Position numbers and translations under genes: made by a program
Shown: positions 21,560 through 31,930 of the stretch, in pieces
Numbering within the stretch: the stretch's first letter is position 1
How the letters are laid out: every line of letters begins with the position of its first letter
DNA from: Blattamonas nauphoetae
Taxonomy: Eukaryota; Preaxostyla; Oxymonadida
Length of the DNA: 64,000 bases
Reading direction: 5' to 3'
Assembly: GCA_033064195.1 (NCBI GenBank)
Contig: JARBJD010000029.1
Coordinates: 248,001-312,000, forward strand
The notes under the pieces: model-generated
The model's database searches: none
Seen by the model: the letters and a program-made list of their open reading frames with translations, nothing else
What the model was told of the DNA's origin: nothing

Positions 21560-23320
21560 GATGGTTGGATTGGTTATGCAAGCTATTTCCTGGGTCATTT
21601 CTTCCCCCCTCGTCAAAACAATACATCCCTAAAGTCTGTCTTTGCTTCTCTGTTGTAAACACAGTCCATTTCGTCGATACCTTCTTTTTGAATCAGGTCT
21701 GGAACGGCTTGAAATTTGGGGAGAACAAACTTGCAACAGAAGATATTATTGACTTGTGCGTCATGCCATTGAGTGAAACGTTGATGAATTCACTTGATGC
21801 CCGTTTGATATTTCGACATGAAGCAAGATTCGAGTGATACGATCGGAAGGGTCCATAATTCCCTTTTCACCCGCGATCCAAGCAAATACACGCTTTCCGA
21901 ATACTTTTTTCACAAGTTCTCAAAAAATCACAGTTCTTCCTCTTCTTCTGAACAGCTTTGTGAGAACAAAAGCTTAAAAGTGCTTCATGACGCTCCAGAT
22001 CTGATACTACTCACCATATTCAATTGTAACGAACGTTGTCGGCAATTATGATGTCTACTTAGTCGTGCTGCGTACTTTGTTATCACCACAATCAATGGGT
22101 AATCAGATCTCGAACTGCATTGTCGCGATGACTTGATCTGTGGGAATATGGATGGAGTTTGAGGAATCACATTTGGAAACAACGTTACCGATGGGTGGAT
22201 GGACAAGAGACTTGGCTGGGCGGACTCAAAAACGAAAACTGCTGGCTGTCCGAGTGTCAAGCAAGATCGGATCAAATTTTGAACGGATAGCGAAATACCA
22301 CAAATTAACTCTTTTAACCCCAATGAGAATAAAGAGACTTATCTGAGTTGGATACTCTAAGGCACAAGAAACGGAAGAGGAGATCACACAGCGCGTGAAC
22401 GAACGGAGGAAACAGATCCAAGTCTGCCACAACAAGACACTTGGAAAGAAATATCCCAACGAATTGCTCGAAGCCTCACAGAAACTCGATAAGACAAACG
22501 AGAAGGGATATGTGCAGCTGGTCCCGCTTACTCAGCTGGAGAACGAAAAAAACACGCAAGGCGTTCGGAACGATAAAATGAGAGATTTTCTTCGCAAAAA
22601 GGAAGAAGAGCAATTTGCTCTTTTTCAGACAGTTCGGGATATTGACGTCAAAGTCACTGAACTTGAAGAGACATAATTGGAGCGCGAAGATCGAAAGAAG
22701 ACTGAAAATTGAGAAGAAGAAGAACCAAGAAGCTGCCATACTTCTCCAAGTTCTCGACTGGTACATGACAAACATCTTCAGCCATCCATACCTCAACAAG
22801 AAGAGAAAAGAGTCGGTTTTGCTCTGGCGCGGCATGATCAAGCGAGAGAAAGAGCGGTGAATAAAGGAATGAACAGAAGACAAAATATTGGCCAAGGAAG
22901 AACATGGCGACGAGGAAGACATCGAACCGGACACACTTGCTGATTCCAAATCCAACGAAGAATCTTCACTGATGAACCTCGACAACGAACCGAGCATAAA
23001 CACGACTACCAATTTCATCCTCCTCAGAAAGATAAACACAAAGAGCCAATACCACCTGGTAATCAGTTTGGAGGTACTTCCTTCGGCCCAGACTGCTAGT
23101 GAAAGGAAGATCTTCGAAACTGAGTCAGCCAAACTCACAAAGAGGCTTGCTCGAAACATGAACCCTTTTCTCTGTATTCCTTCGGAAGATTTTGCGGGGA
23201 AACCAATCTTTCGAACGTGAACGCGATCGACCCTTTGAAACAGTTGTTGTGACTGCCTCATCAATCGCTCTCATTTCACCTTGAAACTCTTCTTTTTATC
23301 CTTTTACATCTATTCTTCGT
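21560..23320 (+). pseudogene. Captured gene debris between minisatellite and TIR of MULE-A
   Basis: Several plus-strand fragments lie here. VWNGLKFGENKLATEDIIDL and CVMPLSETLMNSLDARLIFR occur at about 21700-21830. A coiled-coil stretch, MRDFLRKKEEEQFALFQTVR followed by DIDVKVTELEE, lies near 22580-22675, then ERRLKIEKKKNQEAAILLQV and LDWYMTNIFSHPYLNKKRKE to about 22860. NFILLRKINTKSQYHLVISL lies at 23000-23220. Stops and frame changes separate them. They look like one or two captured host genes, one coiled-coil; I recognise no family. Confidence 0.4.
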
Positions 23321-23324
23321 CTTT

Positions 23325-23459
23325 TTCATTCATTTAAGACACATTATAAGCCAAAATTGAGACAAAAAGGTCAGATCTGTGTGTATACCGCAGATCTGTG
23401 CCTATACCAACGGACAGATCTGTGTGTATACAAAATCAGATCTGTCTCTATACTTACCC
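23325..23459 (-). repeat. Right TIR of MULE-A
   Basis: This holds four units built around the palindrome CAGATCTG, each paired with a GTATA-type spacer (TGTGTATAC), after a block GACACATTATAAGCCAAAAT. The same block (GACACATTATAAACCAAAAT) and palindrome array occur in the MULE-C TIR, but there the spacers read GTCTAGAC. The element ends at 23459 with CTTACCC; the next nine bases, AAGCTTTCA, are the expected TSD. Confidence 0.85.
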
Positions 23460-23720
23460 AAGCTTTCACAATCTCCATCCAATGTTATCTCGCCCTCATC
23501 CGTATCTTGTTCTCGCTCGACAATGGCACATCCATGTTCTACTATTTCAGATCACAGAACGATTTCCTCAAAAGGCCAAACATTATCGATTCGCTTGTGA
23601 TCAAGCGATGGAAGGAATCTGTCAGCAGGCTGAACGAAGAGGGTCTGGCTGATGCACTGGAATTTTTGGCTATTCAGGAAAGTTTCTTCGGTTTGGCCAA
23701 ACTCACTCCTTTGTATTCCA
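23460..23720 (+). pseudogene. ARM-like gene fragment, cut by MULE-A on the left
   Basis: The frame reads AFTISIQCYLALIRILFSLD, then VIKRWKESVSRLNEEGLADA and LEFLAIQESFFGLAKL. This closely matches the gene at 36800 (RWKAVLCRLNEEGLADGLDT, then FWEVLFSSIGKM). The left part was separated by MULE-A and should lie beyond the window. Homology stops near 23705, where a minus-strand AP mu fragment begins, so this copy is also cut on the right. It is an oxymonad-type armadillo/HEAT-like family of unknown function. Confidence 0.7.
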
Positions 23721-24610
23721 CAAGGGCCATGGATTGTCACGGATCCAACATTCTGCCAGTGAGAGACGAACACGCAGTTTGATTTGGCCGTTGACCTCGG
23801 CATTCAGAATGGTGTGCCTGGATGACACAAGGAGATCCACCTGCTCAATGATGTCGATGTACATTTCATTGTTTTTGTAAACAAGGTCTGGCGGACGATT
23901 GGACTGTCCAGTGGCGTGAACACTCAATTGTTGGGCCTTTTGAAAGAATACACAATAAAGAGGAGAAGTGACACCTTCTGTGCAGTGATGGGCTTTCCTT
24001 GGATGATGTAGGTCTTCAGAACTTCAGGATCGATATTTTGGGGATACCCGAAATCGAAGGCCTCTGTTGAAAGACGACAATGGGTGATGAAAAGGAAAGA
24101 GAAAGACCGTCGATTAATTCGTACATGAGAGGGAAGTGCTTCTTGATTGTGTCTCGTTGAATAGACCGCCAAAATAAGACTTGAACACTTCAACCAGTTT
24201 GTACAGTGACTCAAAAACAACTGCAGCATTGCAGTTACCACCAGTACACGCCACAATATACACATCTTCCACACGGATATTGAAGAAGGTCACACGCCCC
24301 AGCTGGACGATTGGAAACTTCGTGTCCTTTTTCACCAAGATCTTCTGTCGGAAGGCTTCAGAGGTGGATTTGCTGAAAGATTGAGAAAAAGGGATTTATG
24401 ATGATTGATGGGAATATGGTTCGTGATATTGGTTAAATAAAAGCAAAATGTGAGAAAGATGATGTGTGTCATTGTTTGAGGACATCTATCCGGTGCCGTC
24501 GAAAATAATGATCAGGAATACCGAATATCTCCTCGGAAATTGCGGAGGAGGATGACTTCACCTTTCTCATTGTAGAATAGGATCGCGCTGATCATCGCAG
24601 ATCCACCCAT
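23705..24610 (-). pseudogene. AP-complex medium (mu) subunit, 5' half only
   Basis: Minus-strand exons are 24610-24522, 24372-24108, 24063-23975 and 23936 to about 23705, with short GT-AG introns. They give the longin domain and start of the mu homology domain of a clathrin adaptor medium chain: MISAILFYNEKGEVILLRNF, VTFFNIRVEDVYIVACTGGN, EAFDFGYPQNIDPEVLKTYI and NEMYIDIIEQVDLLVSSRHT. Mu subunits bind tyrosine sorting signals in coated-vesicle traffic. The second exon needs a frame change near 24160, between FKSYFG and DTIKKHFPLMYELID. The gene then runs out near 23705 against an ARM-like fragment on the other strand; a full mu chain is about 430 residues and only about half is here. It is probably a broken extra copy. 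Confidence 0.8.
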
Positions 24611-24740
24611 TTCCACCGCGACATTCAACTCTGTCCTCTCAGTTGGTGAAGTTCCAGAAGAATGAGGTCCCAATACTTACGGAGATTGAAATGAAGCGAG
24701 AAGAAGAAAGAAACAGCAACTGATTTGTGCACATTGAATC

Positions 24741-25637
24741 TCACATCTGAACAGGAATCGTTCCTCCAACCATCTGGGCCTCTTTCGCAACTTCCACTGA
24801 CTCAATTGTCACTGAATCGTTCTGGGTCCACATAAACACAGCGAATCGGAAGGGAACAGGAATGTTTGTGAAGAAGGTTGGCTGTGTCTGTCCATCTTGC
24901 GACAGTCGAACAATTCTCCTTCCTTCTCGTCCATCTGCCTCGATCACCACTCGCTGTCCAGCTGCTCCCGCCGCACATGCCTTTTGGTTATTTGTGTAAG
25001 TGGCATTCAGCCATGTCAGAAGATGTAGCGTCCACAGATCCCAACCTCCTGCTCCTCCAGTCAGTTGGTAGAAGTTAGTTGTCTGGGCATTGGCTGCGAG
25101 TGCCGAAGAGATGATGCCGATGACATATCGGTTTTGGGGGACATTTCCAACGATCAGCGAGAGGCGAGCAACAACAGCACAGAACTCGAAAGAGACGAGA
25201 CATCCTCCATCTCCTTGTGTTCTTTTAGTGAATGCACTTCCGGAAAGAGTGTAGTTTGATGGAGGGAAGAGTTCGATGGCTTCTGTACCCACTCTTGTTC
25301 GTTTTCTTTCTTCTTCCTCTTCTTTCTCTTTCTGTCTTTCCAGGCCTTCTTTGATGAACTGTTGGTTCGTTTCTCTTTCCCTTTTCAGTTCGGCCATCTG
25401 ACGTTCAAACTCCTTCCTTCGTTCCTCTTCTTTTCGAGCAATGTCTTCTTCTTTCCTTTTCAGTTCCTCCCTCTCCTTCTTTCTTTCATCTTCAATCCTT
25501 TCCCTCTCCTTTCTTCGTTCGGCTTCAATTTCTTCTTTCTCCTTGTTTCGTTCCATTTCACGTCGTTTCTCGTTCTCCTCCATTTCCACACAAAGTCCCC
25601 CAATGTCCATTCCAATCACTCCTTCCTTCTTCTCTCC
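24741..25637 (-). CDS. Coiled-coil/SPRY-like protein, 3' part (gene split by MULE-C)
   Basis: This part holds a long charged coiled coil (RREMERNKEKEEIEAERRKE, continuing about 110 residues). It ends with a beta-rich domain like the SPRY-like C-termini of protist proteins: GDGGCLVSFEFCAVVARLSL, RIVRLSQDGQTQPTFFTNIP and VPFRFAVFMW. The 5' exons lie at 33331-32209, beyond the inserted MULE-C. Leaving out MULE-C and one TSD copy joins GLGEK to KEGVIGMDIG in frame; the total over five exons is 1764 nt, 587 aa. A paralogue at 62064 confirms the joined sequence. As it stands the gene cannot make the full protein unless the 6.6 kb is spliced out. Function unknown. Confidence 0.85.
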   Translation of the reverse strand, partial: GEKKEGVIGMDIGGLCVEMEENEKRREMERNKEKEEIEAERRKERERIEDERKKEREELKRKEEDIARKEEERRKEFERQMAELKRERETNQQFIKEGLERQKEKEEEEERKRTRVGTEAIELFPPSNYTLSGSAFTKRTQGDGGCLVSFEFCAVVARLSLIVGNVPQNRYVIGIISSALAANAQTTNFYQLTGGAGGWDLWTLHLLTWLNATYTNNQKACAAGAAGQRVVIEADGREGRRIVRLSQDGQTQPTFFTNIPVPFRFAVFMWTQNDSVTIESVEVAKEAQMVGGTIPVQM

Positions 25638-25927
25638 GGGTAAGTCTAGGCTCAGATCCGAAAAAGTCTAGACGCAGATCTGCAGATCGGTCTAGACGCA
25701 GATCTGAAAGTCTACACGCAGATCTGTTATTATTGTCTCTATTTTGGTTTATAATGTGTCTTTAATGAATGACAGAGACGTGGAATAGAGAGAAAAGGAG
25801 AATCGAGCAATTTCAAAGATTGAAAATGATAGATTAAGGTAAAGGGTCGCGAACTAACTTCGTTCACAAAGTGGGATGTCGAAGTGAGAAAAGAGAGAGA
25901 CTTGGTTTAGATGAAGTCAACGATTCG
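25638..25927 (+). repeat. Left TIR of MULE-C (unique part)
   Basis: The outer about 100 bp alternate GTCTAGAC-type and CAGATCTG palindromes four times, then come GACAGAGACGTGGAATAG and a block to GAGACTTGGTTTAGATGAAG. It is repeated almost exactly inverted at 31931-32208. The palindromic units are likely transposase-binding sites; that role is inferred. Confidence 0.92.
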
Positions 25928-28200
25928 GAAGGTTGAGGAGGAGGGGGTTGTCACGAAGCGACTGGTTGCGGAGACGATGCCAACGAGTCGGATGGCTGCG
26001 GAGACGATGCCAACCAGTCGGATGGTTGCGGAGACGATGCCAACGAGTCGGATGGCTGCGGAGACGATGCCAACCAGTCGGATGGTTGCGGAGATGGTTC
26101 TCACGAAGCGACTGGTTGCGGAGATGGTTCTCACGAAGCGACTGGTTGCGGAGATGGTTCTCACGAAGCGACTGGTTGCGGAGATGGTTCTCACGAAGCG
26201 ACTGGTTGCGGAGATGGTTCTCACGAAGCGACTGCTTGAGGAGATGGTTCTCACGAAGCGACTGGTTGCGGAGATGGTTCTCACGAAGCGACTGGTTGCG
26301 GAGATGGTTCTCACGAAGCGACTGGTTGCGGAGATGGTTCTCACGAAGCGACTGGTTGTGGAGATGGTTCTCACGAAGCGACTGGTTGCGGAGACGATGT
26401 CAACAAATCGAATGGTTGCGGAGATGGTTCTCACGAAGCGACTGGTTGCGGAGATGGTTCTCACGAAGCGACTGCTTGAGGAGATGGTTCTCACGAAGCG
26501 ACTGGTTGCGGAGACGATGTCAACAAATCGAATGGTTGCGGAGATGGTTCTCACGAAGCGACTGGTTGCGGAGATGGTTCTCACGAAGCGACTGGTTGCG
26601 GAGATGGTTCTCACAAAGCGACTGCTTGAAGAGATGGTTCTCACTAAGCGACTGCTTGAGGAGATGGTTCTCACGAAGCGACTGGTTGCGGAGACGATGT
26701 CAACAAATCGAATGGTTGCGGAGATGGTTCTCACGAAGCGACTGCTTGAGGAGATGGTTCTCACGAAGCGACTGGTTGCGGAGATGGTTCTCACGAAGCG
26801 ACTGGTTGCGGAGATGGTTCTCACGAAGCGACTGCTTGAGGAGATGGTTCTCACGAAGCGACTGGTTGCGGAGATGGTTCTCACGAAGCGACTGCTTGAG
26901 GAGATGGTTCTCACGAAGCGACTGCTTGAGGAGATGGTTCTCACGAAGCGACTGCTTGAAGAGATGGTTCTCACGAAGCGACTGCTTGAGGAGATGGTTC
27001 TCACGAAGCGACTGGTTGCGGAGATGGTTCTCACGAAGCGACTGCTTGAGGAGATGGTTCTCACGAAGCGACTGCTTGAAGAGATGGTTCTCACGAAGCG
27101 ACTGGTTGCGGAGATGGTTCTCACGAAGCGACTGCTTGAGGAGATGGTTCTCACGAAGCGACTGGTTGCGGAGATGGTTCTCACGAAGCGACTGGTTGCG
27201 GAGATGGTTCTCACGAAGCGACTGGTTGCGGAGATGGTTCTCACGAAGCGACTGCTTGAGGAGATGGTTCTCACGAAGCGACTGCTTGAAGAGATGGTTC
27301 TCACGAAGCGACTGCTTGAGGAGATGGTTCTCACGAAGCGACTGCTTGAAGAGATGGTTCTCACGAAGCGACTGCTTGAGGAGATGGTTCTCACGAAGCG
27401 ACTGGTTGCGGAGATGGTTCTCACGAAGCGACTGCTTGAAGAGATGGTTCTCACGAAGCGACTGCTTGAGGAGATGGTTCTCACGAAGCGACTGGTTGCG
27501 GAGATGGTTCTCACGAAGCGACTGCTTGAAGAGATGGTTCTCACGAAGCGACTGCTTGAGGAGATGGTTCTCACGAAGCGACTGGTTGCGGAGATGGTTC
27601 TCACGAAGCGACTGCTTGAAGAGATGGTTCTCACGAAGCGACTGCTTGAGGAGATGGTTCTCACGAAGCGACTGGTTGCGGAGATGGTTCTCACGACGCG
27701 ACTGGTTGCGGAGATGGTTCTCACGAAGCGACTGGTTGCGGAGATGGTTCTCACGAAGCGACTGGTTGCGGAGATGGTTCTCACGAAGCGACTGGTTGCG
27801 GAGATGGTTCTCACGAAGCGACTGGTTGCGGAGATGGTTCTCACGAAGCGACTGGTTGCGGAGATGGTTCTCACGAAGCGACTGGTTGCGGAGATGGTTC
27901 TCACGAAGCGACAGGTTGCGGAGATGGTTCTCACGAAGCGACTGCTTGAGGAGATGGTTCTCACGAAGCGACTGCTTGAAGAGATGGTTCTCACGAAGCG
28001 ACTGCTTGAGGAGATGGTTCTCACGAAGCGACTGGTTGCGGAGATGGTTCTCACGACGCGACTGGTTGCGGAGATGGTTCTCACGAAGCGACTGGTTGCG
28101 GAGACGATGTCAACAAATCGAATGGTTGATAAGATGGTTGTGGCGAGTCGGATGATTGAGGAGATGGTTGTCGCGAGTCGGCTGGTTGAGGAGACGATGT
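25928..28200 (+). repeat. 30-bp minisatellite, left arm of MULE-C
   Basis: There are about 75 units of 30 bp of the type GCGGAGATGGTTCTCACGAA plus GCGACTGGTT. Variants alternate GGTTGCGG with GCTTGAGG or GCTTGAAG; GACGATGTCAACAAATCGAA units are interspersed and GACGATGCCAACGAGTCGGA units lie at the outer end. The unit length is a multiple of three and lacks stops, so frames of over 700 codons occur on both strands; these are repeat artefacts. The outer units mirror those of the right arm. Confidence 0.95.
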
Positions 28201-28291
28201 CAATGTGTCACATGAATATCCGGAGTGGAATCTGAGTCACACTTCACTCCAAATGTAAAATTATTATTGGTGAGCTGTTGCAACTGTCTCG

Positions 28292-30124
28292 ATGTCATTC
28301 ATTGAAGATAGTCTCTCAGACGATGAAGACAGTGATTTCGTTCCTCCTCCTGATGAAACTTTTGCCAGTCGTGCCAGTGCAATCGAAGACACCAAAGCCT
28401 TCGCTCTTCGAAATGGCTACATCCTGTCGATAGCTGGAGGAAAAGTGGATTCAAAGGCAATTCTGAAATGTAAACACAGTAAGTCATACCATAGTACCGA
28501 TGGCACAGATTCCATACAGAAGAGGAAGCGATTCTCAATCGCTGGTTCGTGTCCATTCGGTGTCTACATTCGGAAGATAGGTGACAAAGAATGGAGGCGA
28601 ACCTGGAACCATCGCGAACACGACCACAAGCACGTAGAACAGATGGGCGTTTACCATGAGGCTCGGGGTCTCACGGATGAGGAACGGAAATCAGCAATAG
28701 CACAGTTTGCGGCGGGAACAAGACGGAAGAACATCCTCGTTGGCATCAATTCTACAAGAGAAGTGCCAGTGATTGGCAAAGATCTTACAAACCTTCTGAG
28801 AGAAGAGCAAAAGAAGGCCATGCAAGGCAGGACCGCGATGGAGATGCTTGAAGCTGAGCTAAGTGAAGAAAAGTGGATTTTTAGAAAATGCAAGATCAAG
28901 AAGGACACCTTCGAGCTTTGTTCTTTGCAGACCCCAGGTCTGTTCAGATGTTTCGCTTGTTTCCATCTGTTGTCTACCTGGATTCAACTTATAAAACGAA
29001 CAGGTACGGAATGCCCCTCCTCCATTTTGCAGGGCGCACATCCTGCGGCGACACTTTTCTATCGGTTTTGGATTGATGAGGGGAGAAGCAGAAAATGATA
29101 TCTCCGAAATACTGCACACCTTTAACGATCTAGTAGGATTCAAAATGTTGAAGTCATACTTTCCGATAGATCACTCGCCCAGTTGAATGCTCTACATAGT
29201 ACTCTGCCTGCCGTTCCAGTCATTCTCTGCCGTTTCCACATTCTCACAGCTGTCAAAGCATACTTTCTTCCTCTCCTCATCAATCCGAAAACAAAGCTGC
29301 CTGACAACAAATTGCTTGAGGATTTTATGGGAGATTTCCAATCAATGATCTCAGAAAGCACGAAATCAAATTTCATCCTTGCCTTTGAGTCCCTAAAACA
29401 AAAATACTCAAAAATCCCAAAGGGAATGTCATACCTTTCGAATACTTGGCTGCCATTTGCAGACAAGTTCTGTTCATACTCAATTGACCGCCATCCCCAT
29501 CTTGGAGAACTCACCACATCTCCTCTAGAAGGTCTCCATCGAGTCCTTAAGGACTATATCGTTACTCCTTCCCAACACCTTTTTACGACTGTTGACAGAA
29601 TCGCTTCATATACAACGGCCCAACTCGCAGTTTTACAAAGAAATTTGGAGCGCGAAAAAATTATGCAACCAGCATATCTCCGAGACCAACATCTCCTCCA
29701 TTCTGTTATTGGCGTCGTGTCCGTTGATTGTCTGAAGGCAATCAGTGATATCGCAGTAGATGGAAGGAACCATCCCACAAAAAGATGTGACTGCCTCATC
29801 CAAAGAACCCATCGCGTCCCTTGCCTGTGCAACAGACTGAACAAAATTCAGCGAGGAATATCCATCCAACCATCTGAAATTGGCAAATGTTGGTGGTTGG
29901 CACCTGACACGCCTCACCCAGACCAAACCTCATTATCCACTCCACAACAACTATTGGAGCCGAAGAGCCGTGCGCAAGTCACAAGGGAAAACAAATTGAA
30001 AGGAGGAGCAACAAAAGCTCGGGAACCAGCGGATATCAGAGTCATTCGACTCGCTCAACAGAAAAAAGCTGAAAAAAGAGCGATACTGAATGAGCAACAG
30101 AAGAAAGAAACCGAACATAAGTAA
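28292..30124 (+). pseudogene. MULE-C transposase, frameshifted
   Basis: The start is MSFIEDSLSDDEDSDFVPPP with a Cys/His-type N-terminal region (SIAGSCPFGVYIRKIGDKEW, then WNHREHDHKH). The MULE core follows: first Asp in VVYLDSTYKTNRYG (about 28980), second in VILSDRSLAQLNAL (about 29165) and Glu in TSPLEGLHRVLKDY (about 29528). A SWIM-like KRCDCLIQRTHRVPCLC and the C-terminus GGATKAREPADIRVIRLAQQ end it. Comparison with MULE-A shows at least three frame changes, near 28890, 29065 and 29150, two of them at or near short homopolymers. It is probably inactive. It is close to the MULE-A transposase, whose TIRs are of the same family, and could have been moved by such a relative. Confidence 0.88.
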
Positions 30125-30795
30125 AAAATGTCCCTGAATCATCCCATCAGATGCGAGATGATTCTCAACAGTTTAGATTCTTTCATTGAGAAGCTTTTAA
30201 ACAATTTATAGACCCTCCATATTTCGACAGCGAGTCCAAGTGAAGAGTATTAACAACGAGATGCAATAATTAGGTTATCTGCATCTGATTGAAAAAGTTG
30301 GGAACGCTTTTTCAAAGAATGGGTACCAAATTGAAACTCCACATCTCAATCAGTATTTAAGATCGTCGATCTCTAATTTCCCAAGTATCACCTCTTCTCC
30401 ATCACCACCTCAAATATCTCAAAAGACTACCTTATCTATCACAACTCTCCTCTTCCGATGGAACGAAATGGATTCATCTATGTCCCTGTCAAGCCGAAAA
30501 ACTTTGAACTCTATTTAAATCACTTCACCATGACGACATTTCGGATGGTGTCGAGGGGGGCGATTCTCAATCCCCATACGCATCAAGAACGTCATCCCAA
30601 CAGCATCGACACCGTCTTCCCCAACAACCAGATGATGACACTGAAAAGACACCCTCAACACAAATGGGAATGTCTGGGAGTCCTCGACCACGCCACTTGC
30701 ACTATTGGCAGCATCCTTCGATGAGGGACCAGAATTGCATCCCGGACGAATTCAATCCCATCATCGCGGAATCTCTCAACCATCAATACCCTCCT
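30125..30795. other. Spacer between transposase and right minisatellite of MULE-C
   Basis: AT-rich sequence after the transposase stop, then a plus-strand stretch (30458-30724) reading MERNGFIYVPVKPKNFELYL and TFRMVSRGAILNPHTHQERH. Its N-terminal half looks protein-like, but I recognise no family and it runs into the repeat. It could be a small accessory gene or debris. Confidence 0.3.
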
Positions 30796-31930
30796 CGTCA
30801 GCAGTCGCTTCGTGAGAACCATCTCTTCAAGCAGTCGCTTCGTGAGAACCATCTCCGCAACCAGTCGCTTCGTGAGAACCATCTCCTCAAGCAGTCGCTT
30901 CGTGAGAACCATCTCCGCAACCAGTCGCTTCGTGAGAACCATCTCCGCAACCAGTCGCTTCGTGAGAACCATCTCTTCAAGCAGTCGCTTCGTGAGAACC
31001 ATCTCCGCAACCAGTCGCGTCGTGAGAACCATCTCCGCAACCAGTCGCTTCGTGAGAACCATCTCCTCAAGCAGTCGCTTCGTGAGAACCATCTCTTCAA
31101 GCAGTCGCTTCGTGAGAACCATCTCCGCAACCAGTCGCTTCGTGAGAACCATCTCCGCAACCAGTCGCTTCGTGAGAACCATCTCTTCAAGCAGTCGCTT
31201 TGTGAGAACCATCTCCGCAACCAGTCGCTTCGTGAGAACCATCTCCGCAACCAGTCGCTTCGTGAGAACCATCTCCGCAACCATTCGATTTGTTGACATC
31301 GTCTCCGCAACCAGTCGCTTCGTGAGAACCATCTCCTCAAGCAGTCGCTTAGTGAGAACCATCTCTTCAAGCAGTCGCTTTGTGAGAACCATCTCCGCAA
31401 CCAGTCGCTTCGTGAGAACCATCTCCGCAACCAGTCGCTTCGTGAGAACCATCTCCGCAACCATTCGATTTGTTGACATCGTCTCCGCAACCAGTCGCTT
31501 CGTGAGAACCATCTCCTCAAGCAGTCGCTTCGTGAGAACCATCTCCTCAAGCAGTCGCTTCGTGAGAACCATCTCCGCAACCATTCGATTTGTTGACATC
31601 GTCTCCGCAACCAGTCGCTTCGTGAGAACCATCTCCGCAACCAGTCGCTTCGTGAGAACCATCTCCGCAACCAGTCGCTTCGTGAGAACCATCTCCGCAA
31701 CCATCCGACTGGTTGGCATCGTCTCCGCAGCCATCCGACTCGTTGGCATCGTCTCCGCAACCATCCGACTGGTTGGCATCGTCTCCGCAGCCATCCGACT
31801 CGTTGGCATCGTCTCCGCAACCATCCGACTGGTTGGCATCGTCTCCGCAGCCATCCGACTCGTTGGCATCGTCTCCGCAACCAGTCGCTTCGTGACAACC
31901 CCCTCCTCCTCAACCTTCCGAATCGTTGAC
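30796..31930 (-). repeat. 30-bp minisatellite, right arm of MULE-C
   Basis: About 37 units of the same 30-bp repeat as the left arm, inverted. The order of variants at the outer end (alternating CCATCCGACTGGTTGGCATC and CCATCCGACTCGTTGGCATC units) mirrors the left arm, with one more alternation on this side. The arms differ twofold in copy number, so they expand or contract independently after insertion. Confidence 0.95.

Larger units (their letters stand above)
1..23459 (+). mobile_element. MULE-A, outermost Mutator-like element (left end outside the window)
   Basis: This element enters from the left and ends at 23459 with ...CTTACCC. Its inverted complement, GGGTAAGTATAGAGACAG, matches the ends of MULE-C at 25638 and 32208. 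Inside lie a MULE transposase in four collinear plus-strand pieces, a 26-bp minisatellite (20212-21548), host-like debris and the right TIR. Three younger elements have inserted into it: 438-3840, 3990-16841 and 16974-19551. Removing them brings the visible part down to roughly 4.6 kb. The right flank 23460-23468 (AAGCTTTCA) is the predicted TSD, whose partner would lie left of the window. That all of 1-23459 is one element is inferred from the order and strand of the pieces and the shared TIR family with MULE-C. Confidence 0.8.

Noticed and set aside
20525-21632. Open frames of 300-380 codons on both strands
   Set aside because: They come from the stop-free 26-bp minisatellite read in every frame; the translations are only the repeat.
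25928-28200. CRISPR-like array
   Set aside because: The units are contiguous tandem repeats with no unique spacers, and this is a eukaryotic genome.
25907-28235. Open frames of over 700 codons on both strands, and similar ones at 30655-31939
   Set aside because: The 30-bp minisatellite is stop-free and a multiple of three. No unique domain, signal or splice support exists.
28880-29160. Introns or programmed frameshifting in the MULE-C transposase
   Set aside because: The frame changes lack GT-AG pairs of suitable length, and the MULE-A and MULE-B transposases are continuous here; decay or homopolymer error is simpler.
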